NCBI RefSeq assembly: GCF_023715645.1
Contig: NZ_JAMBOP010000004.1
Location: forward strand, 1 to 64,000
Origin: Bacillus cytotoxicus
Lineage (GTDB): Bacteria; Bacillota; Bacilli; Bacillales; Bacillaceae_G
Length of the DNA stretch: 64,000 bases
Reading direction: 5' to 3'
This document shows, in pieces, positions 51,872-60,954 of this stretch. A model generated the notes under the pieces. It did not search any database. It was not told the origin of the DNA and saw only the letters and a program-made list of their open reading frames with translations. Every line of letters begins with the position of its first letter. The stretch's first letter is position 1. The translations under genes and the position numbers were made by a program.

Positions 51872-51900
51872 TTGACTGTTGACCAATCAGTCATTTATAC
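51872..51900 (+). promoter_or_regulatory. Housekeeping promoter of the RND exporter
   Basis: -35 TTGACT and -10 TTATAC separated by 17 bases; the second palindrome sits in the spacer. The exporter ATG is 50 bases downstream. Confidence 0.72.
51880..51893. promoter_or_regulatory. Palindrome 2, likely TetR operator
   Basis: TGACCAATCAGTCA, within the promoter spacer, so a bound repressor should block polymerase. Confidence 0.68.
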
Positions 51901-51911
51901 TTTGTTTGTTA

Positions 51912-51925
51912 TGACCGATGAGTCA
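51912..51925. promoter_or_regulatory. Palindrome 3, likely TetR operator
   Basis: TGACCGATGAGTCA, just after the expected transcription start of the exporter gene. Confidence 0.66.
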
Positions 51926-51949
51926 TTTTTTAGAAAAAGGAGCGTAGAA

Positions 51950-54900
51950 ATGAAGAACATTATTAACTTTTCATTAAACAATAAGTTTGCCGTCTGGCTA
52001 TTAACGATTATTATTACGATTGCCGGAATTTATTCTGGTCTTCGTATGAAGTTGGAAACAATTCCGGACATCACAACACCACTTGTGACAGTGACAACTG
52101 TGTATCCTGGTGCCACTCCAACTGAAGTAGCAGAAAAGATTTCAAAACCAATTGAACAACGACTGCAAAACTTAAGTGGAGTAAATGTTGTCAGCTCCTC
52201 TTCTTATCAAAATGCATCTTCTATTCAAGTAGAGTATAACTTTGATAAAAATATGGAAAAAGCTGAGACAGAAGTAAAAGAAGCACTCGCTAACTTACCT
52301 TTACCGGAAGGCGTAAAAGAACCGAAAATTTCTCGTCTTAGCATCAATGCTTTTCCTGTTATTTCATTAAGTGTCACAAATAAAAATGAATCTCTTGCCC
52401 AGCTGACAGAACGAGTAGAAAAAGATATCGTTCCAGGCTTACAAGGATTAGACGGCGTTGCCAATGTGCAAATTTCCGGTCAACAAATAGAAGAAGTACA
52501 ACTCGTCTTCAACAAAGAGAAAATGAAAGAATTAGGCCTTAGCGAAGAGACAGTCAAGAACATGATTAAAGGTTCTAACGTTTCGATGCCACTAGGAATG
52601 TATACTTTTAAAGATAAAGAAAAATCCGTTGTTGTAGATGGCAATATTACAACGTTAAACGCTTTAAAAGAAATGAAAATCCCGCTTGTCCCTTCTGCAA
52701 ATCAAGGAAGTTCACACAGCCCAGCTCAGGCGCAGCAGCCTAGTATGAACGCAGCTGCAGCGGGACTAACATTAGGTATTCCAACTGTATCACTGCAAGA
52801 TATTGCCGATATTAAGGAATTTGGAAAAGCAGAATCTATCTCGCGCACAAACGGAAAAGAAGCGATCAGTCTGCAAGTTGTAAAAGCAGCTGATGCAAAT
52901 ACAGTTGACGTTGTTAATGCTGTGAAAAATAAAGCACATGATTTTGAAAAGAAATTTAAAAACACCGAAATCACTTCGACATTCGACCAAGGTGAACCTA
53001 TCGAAAAATCAGTTAGCACAATGTTAAATAAAGCTATTTTCGGTGCTATTTTCGCTGTTATTATCATCATGTTGTTCTTGCGTAACATTCGAACAACACT
53101 TATTTCGGTTATCTCCATTCCACTTTCTTTATTAATTGCAGTTTTAGTATTAAAAGAAATGGATATTACATTAAACATTATGACGCTTGGGGCAATGACT
53201 GTCGCTATCGGCCGCGTTGTCGACGATTCCATCGTTGTTATTGAAAATATTTACCGGCGCATGGCGTTATCAGGCGAAAAATTAAAAGGAAAAGACTTAA
53301 TTCGCGAAGCAACGAGAGAAATGTTCGTTCCGATTATGTCATCGACAATCGTAACCATTGCGGTCTTTTTACCACTCGGTCTTGTGAAAGGTATGATTGG
53401 TGAACTCTTCTTACCGTTTGCATTGACAGTTGTTTTCGCCTTATTAGCATCTCTTCTTGTAGCTGTTACAGTTGTTCCGATGATGGCACATTCTTTATTT
53501 AAAAAGGAAAGTACGAAAGAAAAACAACAACATCATGAAGAGAAACCAAGTAAACTCGCGAATGGATATAAACACCTTCTAGAATGGGTATTAAACCATA
53601 AAATTATTACTTCTAGCATTGCGGTTTTATTATTAGTAGGAAGCATTGCCCTTATTCCAATTGTCGGTGTAAGTTTCTTACCGTCTGAAGAAGAGAAAAC
53701 AGTCATTGCATCTTATAATCCAGAACCTGGACAAACATTGCAAGATGTCGAAAATATCGCAACAAAAGCTGAAGATTATTTTAAGAAAAATAAAGATGTG
53801 AACACAATTCAGTTCTCACTTGGCGGAGAAAATCCGATGAGCCCAGGTAAATCGAATCAAGCATTATTCTTCGTTCAATACAAAAACGATACGAAGAACT
53901 TTGAGAAAGAAAAAGAAAAAGTTGTGAAAGACCTGCAAAAGATGACAGACAAAGGAGAATGGAAAAACCAAGACTTCTCATCTGGCGGAGGCAACAATGA
54001 AATTAAGTTATACGTATACGGCAATACTATAGAAGAAATTAAACCTGTCGTAAACGACATTCAAAATATCATGAAAAAAGATAAAACGTTAAAAGATATT
54101 AACTCAAGCCTTTCTAAAACATACGATGAGTACACATTAGTGGCAGATCAAGAGAAATTAAGTAAACTTGGATTAACTGCCGCGCAGGTTGGCATGGGTC
54201 TTTCCGACTCTCACGACCGCGCTGTCTTAACAACTGTTAAAAAAGATGGCAAAGAAATGAATGTGTATGTTGAAGTGAACAAACAAAACTACGAAAACAT
54301 CGATGATTTAACAAATCGAAAAGTACAAACGCCGCTAGGTACAGAAGTGGCTGTAAAAGACATTATGACTGTAAAAGAAGGAGAAACGTCTAATACTATA
54401 ACAAGACGTGACGGCCGCGTATATGCAGCCGTATCGGCAAAACTAACGACAGATGATGTCGCAAAATCTTCTCAAAACATTCAAAAAGAAGTTGATAAAC
54501 TGAACTTACCATCTGGCATTGATGTGTCAATGGGCGGTGTTTCTAAAGATATTCAAGAATCCTTTACACAACTTGGCTTAGCGATGTTAGCTGCCATTGC
54601 GATTGTGTACTTCGTTCTTGTGGTAACATTCGGCGGAGCACTGGCGCCATTTGCGATTTTATTCTCGCTTCCATTTACGATCATCGGCGCCGTTGTTGCT
54701 TTACTTATTTCCGGTGAAACATTAAGCATCTCTGCAATGATTGGTGCTCTTATGTTAATCGGTATCGTTGTTACAAACGCCATCGTATTAATTGACCGCG
54801 TTATCCATAAAGAACGCGAAGGACTTCCAACACGCGAAGCATTATTAGAAGCCGGGGCAACAAGATTACGCCCAATTTTAATGACAGCTATCGCAACGAT

Positions 54901-55075
54901 TGGCGCGTTGCTTCCACTTGCATTAGGCTTTGAAGGAAGCGGTCTTATCTCAAAAGGTCTTGGCGTCACAGTAATCGGCGGATTAACAAGCTCTACCCTA
55001 TTAACATTATTAATCGTACCGATTGTGTATGAAGTAGTAAGTAAATTCAATCGAAAAAATAAAGTAGCTAAGTAA
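51950..55075 (+). CDS. RND-family efflux transporter (SwrC/YerP-like)
   Basis: A 1041-residue RND permease with the duplicated architecture: an N-terminal helix (FAVWLLTIIITIAGIYSG), a large outer domain, five-plus helices, a second helix opening at about residue 545 (SSIAVLLLVGSIALIPIVGV), a second outer domain and a second helix bundle. Proton-relay acidic residues are visible in TVAIGRVVDDSIVVIENIYRR, followed by MSSTIVTIAVFLPLG. It exports drugs or surfactants in relatives (SwrC gives surfactin resistance). ATG 51950 follows AAAAAGGAG; an upstream in-frame extension of 37 codons overlaps the promoter and operators and is rejected. No membrane-fusion partner gene lies nearby, as usual in bacilli. 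Confidence 0.92.
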   Translation: MKNIINFSLNNKFAVWLLTIIITIAGIYSGLRMKLETIPDITTPLVTVTTVYPGATPTEVAEKISKPIEQRLQNLSGVNVVSSSSYQNASSIQVEYNFDKNMEKAETEVKEALANLPLPEGVKEPKISRLSINAFPVISLSVTNKNESLAQLTERVEKDIVPGLQGLDGVANVQISGQQIEEVQLVFNKEKMKELGLSEETVKNMIKGSNVSMPLGMYTFKDKEKSVVVDGNITTLNALKEMKIPLVPSANQGSSHSPAQAQQPSMNAAAAGLTLGIPTVSLQDIADIKEFGKAESISRTNGKEAISLQVVKAADANTVDVVNAVKNKAHDFEKKFKNTEITSTFDQGEPIEKSVSTMLNKAIFGAIFAVIIIMLFLRNIRTTLISVISIPLSLLIAVLVLKEMDITLNIMTLGAMTVAIGRVVDDSIVVIENIYRRMALSGEKLKGKDLIREATREMFVPIMSSTIVTIAVFLPLGLVKGMIGELFLPFALTVVFALLASLLVAVTVVPMMAHSLFKKESTKEKQQHHEEKPSKLANGYKHLLEWVLNHKIITSSIAVLLLVGSIALIPIVGVSFLPSEEEKTVIASYNPEPGQTLQDVENIATKAEDYFKKNKDVNTIQFSLGGENPMSPGKSNQALFFVQYKNDTKNFEKEKEKVVKDLQKMTDKGEWKNQDFSSGGGNNEIKLYVYGNTIEEIKPVVNDIQNIMKKDKTLKDINSSLSKTYDEYTLVADQEKLSKLGLTAAQVGMGLSDSHDRAVLTTVKKDGKEMNVYVEVNKQNYENIDDLTNRKVQTPLGTEVAVKDIMTVKEGETSNTITRRDGRVYAAVSAKLTTDDVAKSSQNIQKEVDKLNLPSGIDVSMGGVSKDIQESFTQLGLAMLAAIAIVYFVLVVTFGGALAPFAILFSLPFTIIGAVVALLISGETLSISAMIGALMLIGIVVTNAIVLIDRVIHKEREGLPTREALLEAGATRLRPILMTAIATIGALLPLALGFEGSGLISKGLGVTVIGGLTSSTLLTLLIVPIVYEVVSKFNRKNKVAK

Positions 55076-55116
55076 AAAAGCGAGACCTTTCCATCAAAAC
55101 GGAAAGGTCTCTTTTA
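55075..55116 (+). terminator. Terminator of the RND exporter gene
   Basis: AGAGACCTTTCC-type stem: GAGACCTTTCC...GGAAAGGTCTC then TTTT, right after the stop. Confidence 0.9.
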
Positions 55117-55124
55117 TATCTTCA

Positions 55125-55252
55125 TTTTATTTTCCAGACCGAAAAGGCAGTGCTTTGCAAAAAATAACATAATAGCTATTTGCTTTCTCCTTTGTTTTAA
55201 TCTTGCCCATCTAAAAAGAAAGCGGTCTTTATGCCGGCTTTTCAATTCGTAT
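55125..55252 (+). repeat. bcr-like repeat, internally deleted
   Basis: TTTATTTTCCAGACC, TTTGCTTTCTCCTTTGTTTTAAT, then directly CCCATCTAAAAAGAAAGCGG and TTTTCAATTCG; the GGCAGAAAAAGGCC hairpin part is missing. Confidence 0.65.
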
Positions 55253-55257
55253 TTATT

Positions 55258-55437
55258 TTACTCTTTTACGTCTGCTTTCCCAAGTTCGTACGCTTCGCCC
55301 ATAACCTTCATTAATAATTCCAATACAGGCTGCGCTTTCGCCATATCCAACGCCACGCCGTGATCATCTAAAATCCCTTTTGCTTCTGGTAAGTATTTCA
55401 TTGCGATTTGTAAAAACTGCATATTTTTTTCGTTCAT
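55258..55437 (-). CDS. comZ: ComG operon repressor ComZ
   Basis: A 59-residue protein read from the complement: start MNEKNMQFLQIAMKYLPEAKG, end GEAYELGKADVKE. This matches B. subtilis ComZ closely (FLQIAMKYLPEAK and AEAYELGKSD). ComZ represses the comG pilus operon in competent cells. AGGATGAGAG precedes ATG 55437. In B. subtilis comZ directly precedes fabHA; here the TetR-RND pair stands between comZ and fabH. The gene is short enough to be missed by length cut-offs. Confidence 0.88.
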   Translation of the reverse strand: MNEKNMQFLQIAMKYLPEAKGILDDHGVALDMAKAQPVLELLMKVMGEAYELGKADVKE

Positions 55438-55477
55438 GTGCTCTCATCCTTTCTACATCAAAACTTTCTTTTCCACT

Positions 55478-56341
55478 TTACCACATGTTACTTGTCTCGT
55501 ATAACTTCCTATATTGTTTTATATGAGAAATTTGACGCAGCATCCCTTTTTCTAAAGAAAACTCACTCGGAACAACTATCTTTTTTCCCTCATCACCTTT
55601 TAGGCACTCCTTCTCCTGAATTTGAATTCTCCCTCTTTTCTGTAATATCTCAATTCCTTTTTGCCACCGATTTTTCTCTTCGCTACAAAGAGTATATTTT
55701 TCCATTTCCATCGCCCTTTGACCAATCGTATATAAACAGTTCGCAACATCTTCAACATACAATAGATCACATGTACATTCTTCTATAGGAAGAGAAATCG
55801 TTTGTTGTTTTAATTGAGCTAAAATGATATGGTGATACGCCATAAATGACGGTTGCCACGGTCCATATACTGCCGGAACACGTAGTATACAATAATCCGC
55901 TTCGCCTTTTTTTATTTCTCCTTCAATCGCTCTAAAAAACATGCCGTTTTCATCACCATTGTCAGCTTCATTCACTTTTACAGAAGATAGCATCATACAT
56001 TTTATTTTTTTTCGTTTACACAAACTTTCAACAATCTTTACATATCGCAGGATAAGACGTTCATTCCGAAAATCTCTTTGCTGATTCGGCTCACATAAAC
56101 AAAAATAAAGAGCATCAATGTCGCATTCCTCTAACAACTCCCACGCTTCACGATCTCGCAGTGAAAAGTACATAAACAATGCATTGCGACCAATTAATGA
56201 TAATTTTTCTTCATTCACCTTGGACATACTGTTCATATTATCAAAATCAAATGCATATACCTCAACTTCTTCTTTAAGAAATTTCTGCACAAGATGGTAA
56301 CCTACAAATGTTAACGCTCCAACAACAACTACTCGTTTCAT
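55478..56341 (-). CDS. NAD(P)-binding epimerase-like protein
   Basis: A 287-residue protein with an N-terminal Rossmann opening KRVVVVGALTFVGYHLVQKFL (GxxTFxG rather than the classical GxxGxxG) and AFDFDNMNSM after strand 2. The central SSVKVNE and ILRVPAVYGPWQPS resemble extended short-chain dehydrogenases, but the Tyr-x-x-x-Lys catalytic pair is not obvious, so it may be a binding or regulatory relative. ATG 56341 follows GGAGGGAGAG. The type 2 repeat at 56355 begins immediately upstream. Function unknown; similar proteins occur next to comZ in the cereus group. Confidence 0.75.
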   Translation of the reverse strand: MKRVVVVGALTFVGYHLVQKFLKEEVEVYAFDFDNMNSMSKVNEEKLSLIGRNALFMYFSLRDREAWELLEECDIDALYFCLCEPNQQRDFRNERLILRYVKIVESLCKRKKIKCMMLSSVKVNEADNGDENGMFFRAIEGEIKKGEADYCILRVPAVYGPWQPSFMAYHHIILAQLKQQTISLPIEECTCDLLYVEDVANCLYTIGQRAMEMEKYTLCSEEKNRWQKGIEILQKRGRIQIQEKECLKGDEGKKIVVPSEFSLEKGMLRQISHIKQYRKLYETSNMW

Positions 56342-56354
56342 TTTCTCTCCCTCC

Positions 56355-56414
56355 AACTGAAACTTCCATCAGCCCTCACCAATCGGGCTCTTACTGCCCT
56401 AAAGTAGCAGGATA
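56355..56414 (+). repeat. Short type 2 hairpin repeat unit
   Basis: AACTGAAACTTCCATCAG, then CCCTCACCAATCGGGCTCTTACTG, then AGCAGGATAAA: left and right blocks of the type 2 element with the hairpin arms deleted. Tandem with the full copy that follows, and touching the ribosome site of the gene at 56341. Confidence 0.6.
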
Positions 56415-56566
56415 AAGTGAAACTTCCATCAGTGGGGGGTTCTTCATCCCCCACTGATGGTTAGTTGAACCAATCGGGCTTTTACGGACAGTTATCCTCC
56501 ACCTATCTTCTTCGATTTTCTCGGAATCTTGAGGTGGGGTCTTACTGTCCACGAATAGCGGGATAA
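56413..56566 (+). repeat. Hairpin-ended MITE-like repeat (type 2), copy 4
   Basis: The most complete copy: TAAAGTGAAACTTCC; 14-base stem CCATCAGTGGGGG / CCCCCACTGATGG; AGTTGAACCAATCGGGC; GGACAG; CCACCTATCTTCTTCG ... TCTTGAGGTGG; CTTACTGTCC; GAATAGCGGGATAAA. The GGACAG / CTGTCC and CCACCT / AGGTGG arms can pair, giving a multi-arm fold. Confidence 0.7.
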
Positions 56567-56591
56567 AAAGCTCCTTATGTATAGGAGCTTT
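56567..56591 (-). terminator. Terminator of the hydrolase-like gene
   Basis: AAAGCTCCT-TATGTAT-AGGAGCTTT beside the stop at 56590; on the minus strand T-rich after the stem. Confidence 0.78.
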
Positions 56592-57321
56592 ATAAATCTT
56601 CATACCATTTAAAAAACTGACATACATTTTGTACCATTTTATATTTTACATCTTGTAAATGAAAGGATAATGAAATTGGACAATTCTCTTGCAAACGTTT
56701 CTTTTCGTATTCACGAAGCAACTGTTTTCGTTCCTTTTTTTCTTGAGCAGATACGAATATTTTTACCGGAACGGAAGATACTAAATGTGGAAATGCTTTC
56801 TTTTCAATTTCCCGTTGTAATTCCGCTTCTGTTGTATTATATGCTTGCATCAATTCACGAATTAACCGCTTATAAAAAAATTTGTGCTCTTTTTCAATTT
56901 CAACGTGTACTGGTAAATGAAGGCACGGATTAAACATAAGAACAGAGCGCACACACTTTGGATTTTGCACCATCAGTTGCAAAGCAATAAGCGCACCCAT
57001 TCCTTCTGCTATGATATGAATCTTTTCGTTCAAAATTTCCTTTTTCATCACAACATGATACAACCGCTTTGCTAGCCGAACCGCCTGTTCATTCCCCCAA
57101 TGTCTACCGTATAAATTAGAGGAAAAAACTGTATAACCTTTCTTTCGTAATTCGTTTAAAAATTGTAACCGTTCTGCATGTTGAAGCCATAAACTTGTAC
57201 CATTCTCAATAAAGTAATTATAGTCACCTAATAGCAATATCCCAAATCCATTTGGTTTTTCCGGTAAATGAATTACACATGGCTCTTGTTCTAAAAAGAA
57301 AAAACGTTCCGTAATACTCAT
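56590..57321 (-). CDS. Alpha/beta-hydrolase-like protein lacking the usual Ser (YjaU-like)
   Basis: A 243-residue protein with alpha/beta-hydrolase features: FGILLLGDYNYF, YTVFSSNLYGRHWGNEQAV, then IHIIAEGMGALIALQL where the nucleophile elbow G-x-S-x-G should be. The Ser position is Gly (A-E-G-M-G), so classical serine hydrolysis is unlikely unless another residue serves. The C-terminal SSVPVKIFVSAQEKKER would carry the usual acid. It lies next to comZ/epimerase-like genes as yjaU does in B. subtilis. Probably a non-catalytic or altered member. The start ATG has GCGGGAG upstream. Confidence 0.75.
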   Translation of the reverse strand: MSITERFFFLEQEPCVIHLPEKPNGFGILLLGDYNYFIENGTSLWLQHAERLQFLNELRKKGYTVFSSNLYGRHWGNEQAVRLAKRLYHVVMKKEILNEKIHIIAEGMGALIALQLMVQNPKCVRSVLMFNPCLHLPVHVEIEKEHKFFYKRLIRELMQAYNTTEAELQREIEKKAFPHLVSSVPVKIFVSAQEKKERKQLLREYEKKRLQENCPISLSFHLQDVKYKMVQNVCQFFKWYEDL

Positions 57322-57477
57322 ACTTCTCCCGCCTTATATGACAACATCAAATTTACCCTTTTATAATGTATGATACAAAAAGCAATTTGCTTTGCAAAAA
57401 CGACAAATATTTTTTCTATATTCTTTTTCGAGTTATGATACAATAAAGACAAACTGTACGAATAGAGGTGTAATAAG

Positions 57478-57663
57478 ATGCGTGTAATTTGGGCCTTTAT
57501 CTGGTCGTTCTTGCTTGTGCAAATGATGAGCTACGTAGTTAGCGCGATGACGCCAGGTACTACATACGATTTTGGGCAAGCGTCTATTTTTTCTGTAATT
57601 CTTACTGTACTCGTAATCGCACTTGGAGCATTAATTCCAAACGAACCTGCACAGCAACATTAA
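57478..57663 (+). CDS. yjzD: YjzD family membrane protein (DUF2929)
   Basis: A 61-residue protein with two membrane helices (VIWAFIWSFLLVQMMSYVVSAM and ASIFSVILTVLVIALGALI) and a short NEPAQQH tail, matching the small YjzD/DUF2929 proteins of bacilli. GAGGTGTAAT precedes the ATG. It converges on clpB with a shared terminator. Function unknown. Confidence 0.82.
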   Translation: MRVIWAFIWSFLLVQMMSYVVSAMTPGTTYDFGQASIFSVILTVLVIALGALIPNEPAQQH

Positions 57664-57695
57664 TAAAAAAAGTCCGGATATCCGGACTTTTTTTA
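57664..57695. terminator. Shared terminator of yjzD and clpB
   Basis: AAAAAAAGTCCGGATATCCGGACTTTTTTT perfect palindrome between converging genes. Confidence 0.9.
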
Positions 57696-60299
57696 TTGAA
57701 CTTTGGCAACTAACTCGTTATTTAATACATCAATCAATACATGACTATGATCTGTAATCGTGCCTGCAATGAGTGCACGCGCTAACTTCGTTTCTACTTG
57801 ACGCTGTACGTAGCGTTTTAGAGGACGCGCACCGTACATTGGATCAAACCCTGATTCTACAATAAACTCTTTTGCAGCATCTGTAAGTTCTACTGTAATA
57901 TGGCGGTCTATTAAACGATGTTGCAGCTCTTTCACAATTTTATCAACAATACCTTTTATTTCATTTGTTGTAAGTGGTTTAAAGAGAATAATTTCGTCCA
58001 CTCGATTTAGAAACTCCGGACGGAAATGACCGCGCAGTTGGCCCATTACAAGGTTTCTTGCTTCTTCTTGAATAGAACCATCTTCTCCTAATCCTTCTAA
58101 TAAATATTGCGATCCGATATTGGACGTCATAATAATGACTGTATTTTTAAAATCAACTGTACGTCCTTGCGAATCTGTAATCCGTCCATCATCTAACATT
58201 TGCAATAAAATATTAAACACTTCCGGATGCGCTTTTTCAATTTCATCTAATAAAATTACAGAATACGGTTTACGGCGCACAGCTTCTGTTAATTGCCCAC
58301 CTTCTTCATATCCAACATATCCAGGAGGCGCTCCGATTAAACGAGATACAGCATGCTTCTCCATGTACTCAGACATATCAATTCGAAGCATTTGTTCTTC
58401 GCTGTCAAATAATGACTGCGCCAATGTTTTCGCAAGTTCTGTTTTCCCAACACCTGTTGGTCCTAAGAAAATGAATGAACCAATCGGACGATTTGGATCT
58501 TTAATTCCCGCACGAGCACGCAGTACTGCATCTGCCACAAGACCGACCGCTTCTTCTTGCCCAATGACACGCTCTGATAAAATTTGCTCTAAACGAAGCA
58601 GCTTTTCACGTTCTCCTTCTACGAGTTTTGTAATCGGAATACCAGTCCAGCGCGATACGATATTCGCAATTTCTTCTTCACTCACTTCTTCACGAAGAAG
58701 ACGATTGTCTTGCTGTTTATTCGCACTCGCTTCTTCTGCTTCTTTCAATTCTTTTTCTACAGCTGGAATTTTACCGTGACGAAGCTCTGCTGCTTTATTT
58801 AAGTCGTAATTTCCTTCCGCTTCTTCTAATTCTCGGCGTAACCGTTCTAGACTTTCACGTAAATCGCGCACTTTATGAATTTCTTCTTTCTCTTTTTGCC
58901 ACTGTGCCCGCATTCCACTCGCTGTTTCTTTTAAATCTGACAACTCACGCTGCAACGTTTGCAGGCGCTCTTGACTGGCACGGTCCGTTTCTTTACTAAG
59001 CGCAGCCTCTTCAATTTCTAACTGCATAATACGACGTGTAATTTCGTCTAGCTCTGTTGGCAGTGAGTCAATTTCTGTCCGAATCGTTGCGCATGCTTCG
59101 TCAACTAAATCGATCGCTTTATCCGGTAAGAAACGATCAGAAATATAGCGATCTGATAACGTTGCAGCTGCAACAAGAGCGCGGTCATGAATATTCACAC
59201 TATGGTAAATTTCAAATCGTTCTTTTAAACCGCGCAAAATCGAAATCGTATCTTCAACTGTCGGCTCTTCTGCTAATACTTGTTGGAAACGGCGCTCTAA
59301 CGCTGGGTCTTTCTCAATATATTTACGGTATTCATCAAGCGTTGTCGCTCCGATGCAATGCAGCTCTCCGCGCGCTAACATTGGCTTCAACATATTTCCA
59401 GCATCCATTGCTCCTTCTGTTTTACCAGCTCCAACAATGGTATGCAGCTCGTCAATAAATAATAAAATCTTTCCTTCGCTTTTTTTAATTTCATTTAAGA
59501 CCGCTTGTAGACGCTCTTCAAATTCACCGCGGAATTTCGCACCTGCAACAAGCGCGCTCATATCAAGGGCAAAAATCGTCTTATCTTTTAATCCTTCCGG
59601 TACATCTTTACGGACAATACGCTGCGCTAACCCCTCAACGATTGCTGTTTTCCCAACACCAGGTTCACCAATTAATACCGGATTATTTTTTGTTTTACGC
59701 GATAAAATACGAATCACACGTCTGATTTCACTATCACGTCCAATGACTGGATCAATTTTCCCTTTTCGTACTTCCGCTACTAAATCACGACCATATTTCT
59801 CTAAAGCTTCGTATGTTACTTCTGGATTTTGACTCGTCACTCTTTGATTCCCCCGAACTTCTGTTAATGCTTGCAATAGCGCTTCTTTCGTAATATGGAG
59901 CGCCATAAATAATTCACGTATATCATTTGTTTTCTTCTCATCACATAACGCAAGAAGAATATGTTCTACTGAAATATACTCATCTTGCAAATGCTTCGCT
60001 TCTTCTTCAGCTCTTACAAGCAGTCCTTGAAGCGCACTTGTAATATACACTTTCCCTACTTCTGCGCCGCCGCCTGTAACCGATGGCTTTCGCTTTAATA
60101 AACGTTCTACTCCTTGCATGAACTGATCTATATTTACATTCATTTTTTGAAAAATACGAATTGCTAATCCATCTTGCTGCTGAAGAAGCGATACTAAAAG
60201 ATGTACAATATCAATTTCTTGATGATGATGCTTCGTAGCAATTGATTGTGCCCCCATAATCGCCTCTTGTGTTTTTGTCGTCATTCGATTTAAGTCCAT
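57693..60299 (-). CDS. clpB: ATP-dependent disaggregase ClpB
   Basis: An 868-residue Hsp100 chaperone that with DnaK dissolves aggregates. An N-domain (1-145) precedes AAA1 with Walker [10 protein letters not shown] and Walker [16 protein letters not shown] long coiled coil follows (about 410-525, [16 protein letters not shown]... [10 protein letters not shown]), then AAA2 with GPTGVGKTE and [12 protein letters not shown] and the C-terminal [17 protein letters not shown]. Length fits ClpB, not ClpC. I chose ATG 60299; GTG codons just upstream are alternatives, behind AAAGGAG. The CtsR box and a sigma-A promoter stand before it, so heat control is expected. Several positions differ from common cereus ClpB. 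Confidence 0.96.
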   Translation of the reverse strand: MDLNRMTTKTQEAIMGAQSIATKHHHQEIDIVHLLVSLLQQQDGLAIRIFQKMNVNIDQFMQGVERLLKRKPSVTGGGAEVGKVYITSALQGLLVRAEEEAKHLQDEYISVEHILLALCDEKKTNDIRELFMALHITKEALLQALTEVRGNQRVTSQNPEVTYEALEKYGRDLVAEVRKGKIDPVIGRDSEIRRVIRILSRKTKNNPVLIGEPGVGKTAIVEGLAQRIVRKDVPEGLKDKTIFALDMSALVAGAKFRGEFEERLQAVLNEIKKSEGKILLFIDELHTIVGAGKTEGAMDAGNMLKPMLARGELHCIGATTLDEYRKYIEKDPALERRFQQVLAEEPTVEDTISILRGLKERFEIYHSVNIHDRALVAAATLSDRYISDRFLPDKAIDLVDEACATIRTEIDSLPTELDEITRRIMQLEIEEAALSKETDRASQERLQTLQRELSDLKETASGMRAQWQKEKEEIHKVRDLRESLERLRRELEEAEGNYDLNKAAELRHGKIPAVEKELKEAEEASANKQQDNRLLREEVSEEEIANIVSRWTGIPITKLVEGEREKLLRLEQILSERVIGQEEAVGLVADAVLRARAGIKDPNRPIGSFIFLGPTGVGKTELAKTLAQSLFDSEEQMLRIDMSEYMEKHAVSRLIGAPPGYVGYEEGGQLTEAVRRKPYSVILLDEIEKAHPEVFNILLQMLDDGRITDSQGRTVDFKNTVIIMTSNIGSQYLLEGLGEDGSIQEEARNLVMGQLRGHFRPEFLNRVDEIILFKPLTTNEIKGIVDKIVKELQHRLIDRHITVELTDAAKEFIVESGFDPMYGARPLKRYVQRQVETKLARALIAGTITDHSHVLIDVLNNELVAKVQ

Positions 60300-60321
60300 C
60301 ACAACCACAGCTCCTTTATAG

Positions 60322-60338
60322 TTTGACTTTTTTTGACC
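60322..60338 (-). promoter_or_regulatory. CtsR operator of clpB
   Basis: On the minus strand GGTCAAA-AAA-AGTCAAA, an exact match to the CtsR heptad-repeat consensus, between the expected transcription start and the clpB ribosome site. Confidence 0.9.
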
Positions 60339-60347
60339 TTTGATTTG

Positions 60348-60377
60348 ATTATACGACAAGTTACCTATTTTATTCAA
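60348..60377 (-). promoter_or_regulatory. Sigma-A promoter of clpB
   Basis: On the minus strand -35 TTGAAT (60377-60372), 18-base spacer, -10 TATAAT (60353-60348). The CtsR site covers the region just downstream of the start. Confidence 0.8.
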
Positions 60378-60411
60378 CGGAGATGACTTTGTACGATCAT
60401 ATTTTTTAAAA

Positions 60412-60624
60412 TTTTAGTAAGGAGTATAATGCCAGCGAAAATACGCCTGTTATTATCGGTCCGGTACTGCCAAAAATGGACTAAACTCGCTACATCTTTT
60501 TGTTTTAACACTTTGCGCGTGGCAGGAAAAGGCCGTGACCGCTCCTAGCATGGCCAGATGCTCTCGCTAACCTAAAAAGAAAGAGTTTTTTATGCCTTTT
60601 TTCATAAAGTAACTGAGTAGTTAC
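60412..60624. repeat. Composite bcr-like repeat, copy C, left end lost
   Basis: GCCAGCGAAAATACGCC, TTTGTTTTAACACTTTGCGC, GTGGCAGGAAAAGGCC, CATGGCCAGATGCTCTCG and AAAAAGAAAGAG, ending with AACTGAGTAGTTAC like copies A and B. The left GTAACTACTCAG end is not seen. Confidence 0.7.
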
Positions 60625-60637
60625 AATTTATCTTTAC

Positions 60638-60678
60638 CATAACAAATCCCGCAGCTTTCAACTGCGGGATTTGTTATG
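60638..60678. terminator. yjzC terminator
   Basis: Perfect stem CATAACAAATCCCGCAG / CTGCGGGATTTGTTATG overlapping the yjzC stop codon. It also acts as an inverted repeat in its own right. Confidence 0.88.
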
Positions 60679-60853
60679 GTCTTCGTTTATATGTCCATTG
60701 CCGATTTTGGTTTGAAACTTCTGGAAATTTGTCTCCAGCAGTGAGCTTTACCATTTTTGGATTTTTAACCATACTTCCTGTTTCACCAATTTCAACATAG
60801 ATACCATCATTAGGTGCTTTTTGACCAGCTCGGAATCGATGACTTTGTCCCAT
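60674..60853 (-). CDS. yjzC: YjzC family small protein
   Basis: A 59-residue, basic protein: MGQSHRFRAGQKAPNDGIYVEIGETGSMV, then KNPKMVKLTAGDKFPE and WTYKRRP at the end. It matches the YjzC family of bacilli; function unknown. ATG 60853 is preferred because GGAAGGAG lies eight bases upstream; the ATG two codons earlier almost touches that site. It is near clpB as in B. subtilis. Confidence 0.85.
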   Translation of the reverse strand: MGQSHRFRAGQKAPNDGIYVEIGETGSMVKNPKMVKLTAGDKFPEVSNQNRQWTYKRRP

Positions 60854-60954
60854 GTTCATTCTCCTTCCATTCCGTCATTACACCTCTAGTATGTCCCATT
60901 TTAAAAAACCTTTACTGTAATGTTTAGGAAACCATGCTTATAAATCCAAATTAA

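Noticed and set aside
51839-51949. Upstream extension of the RND exporter start
   Set aside because: It would cover the promoter and operators; the ATG at 51950 has a strong AAAAAGGAG site and begins the normal family N-terminus.
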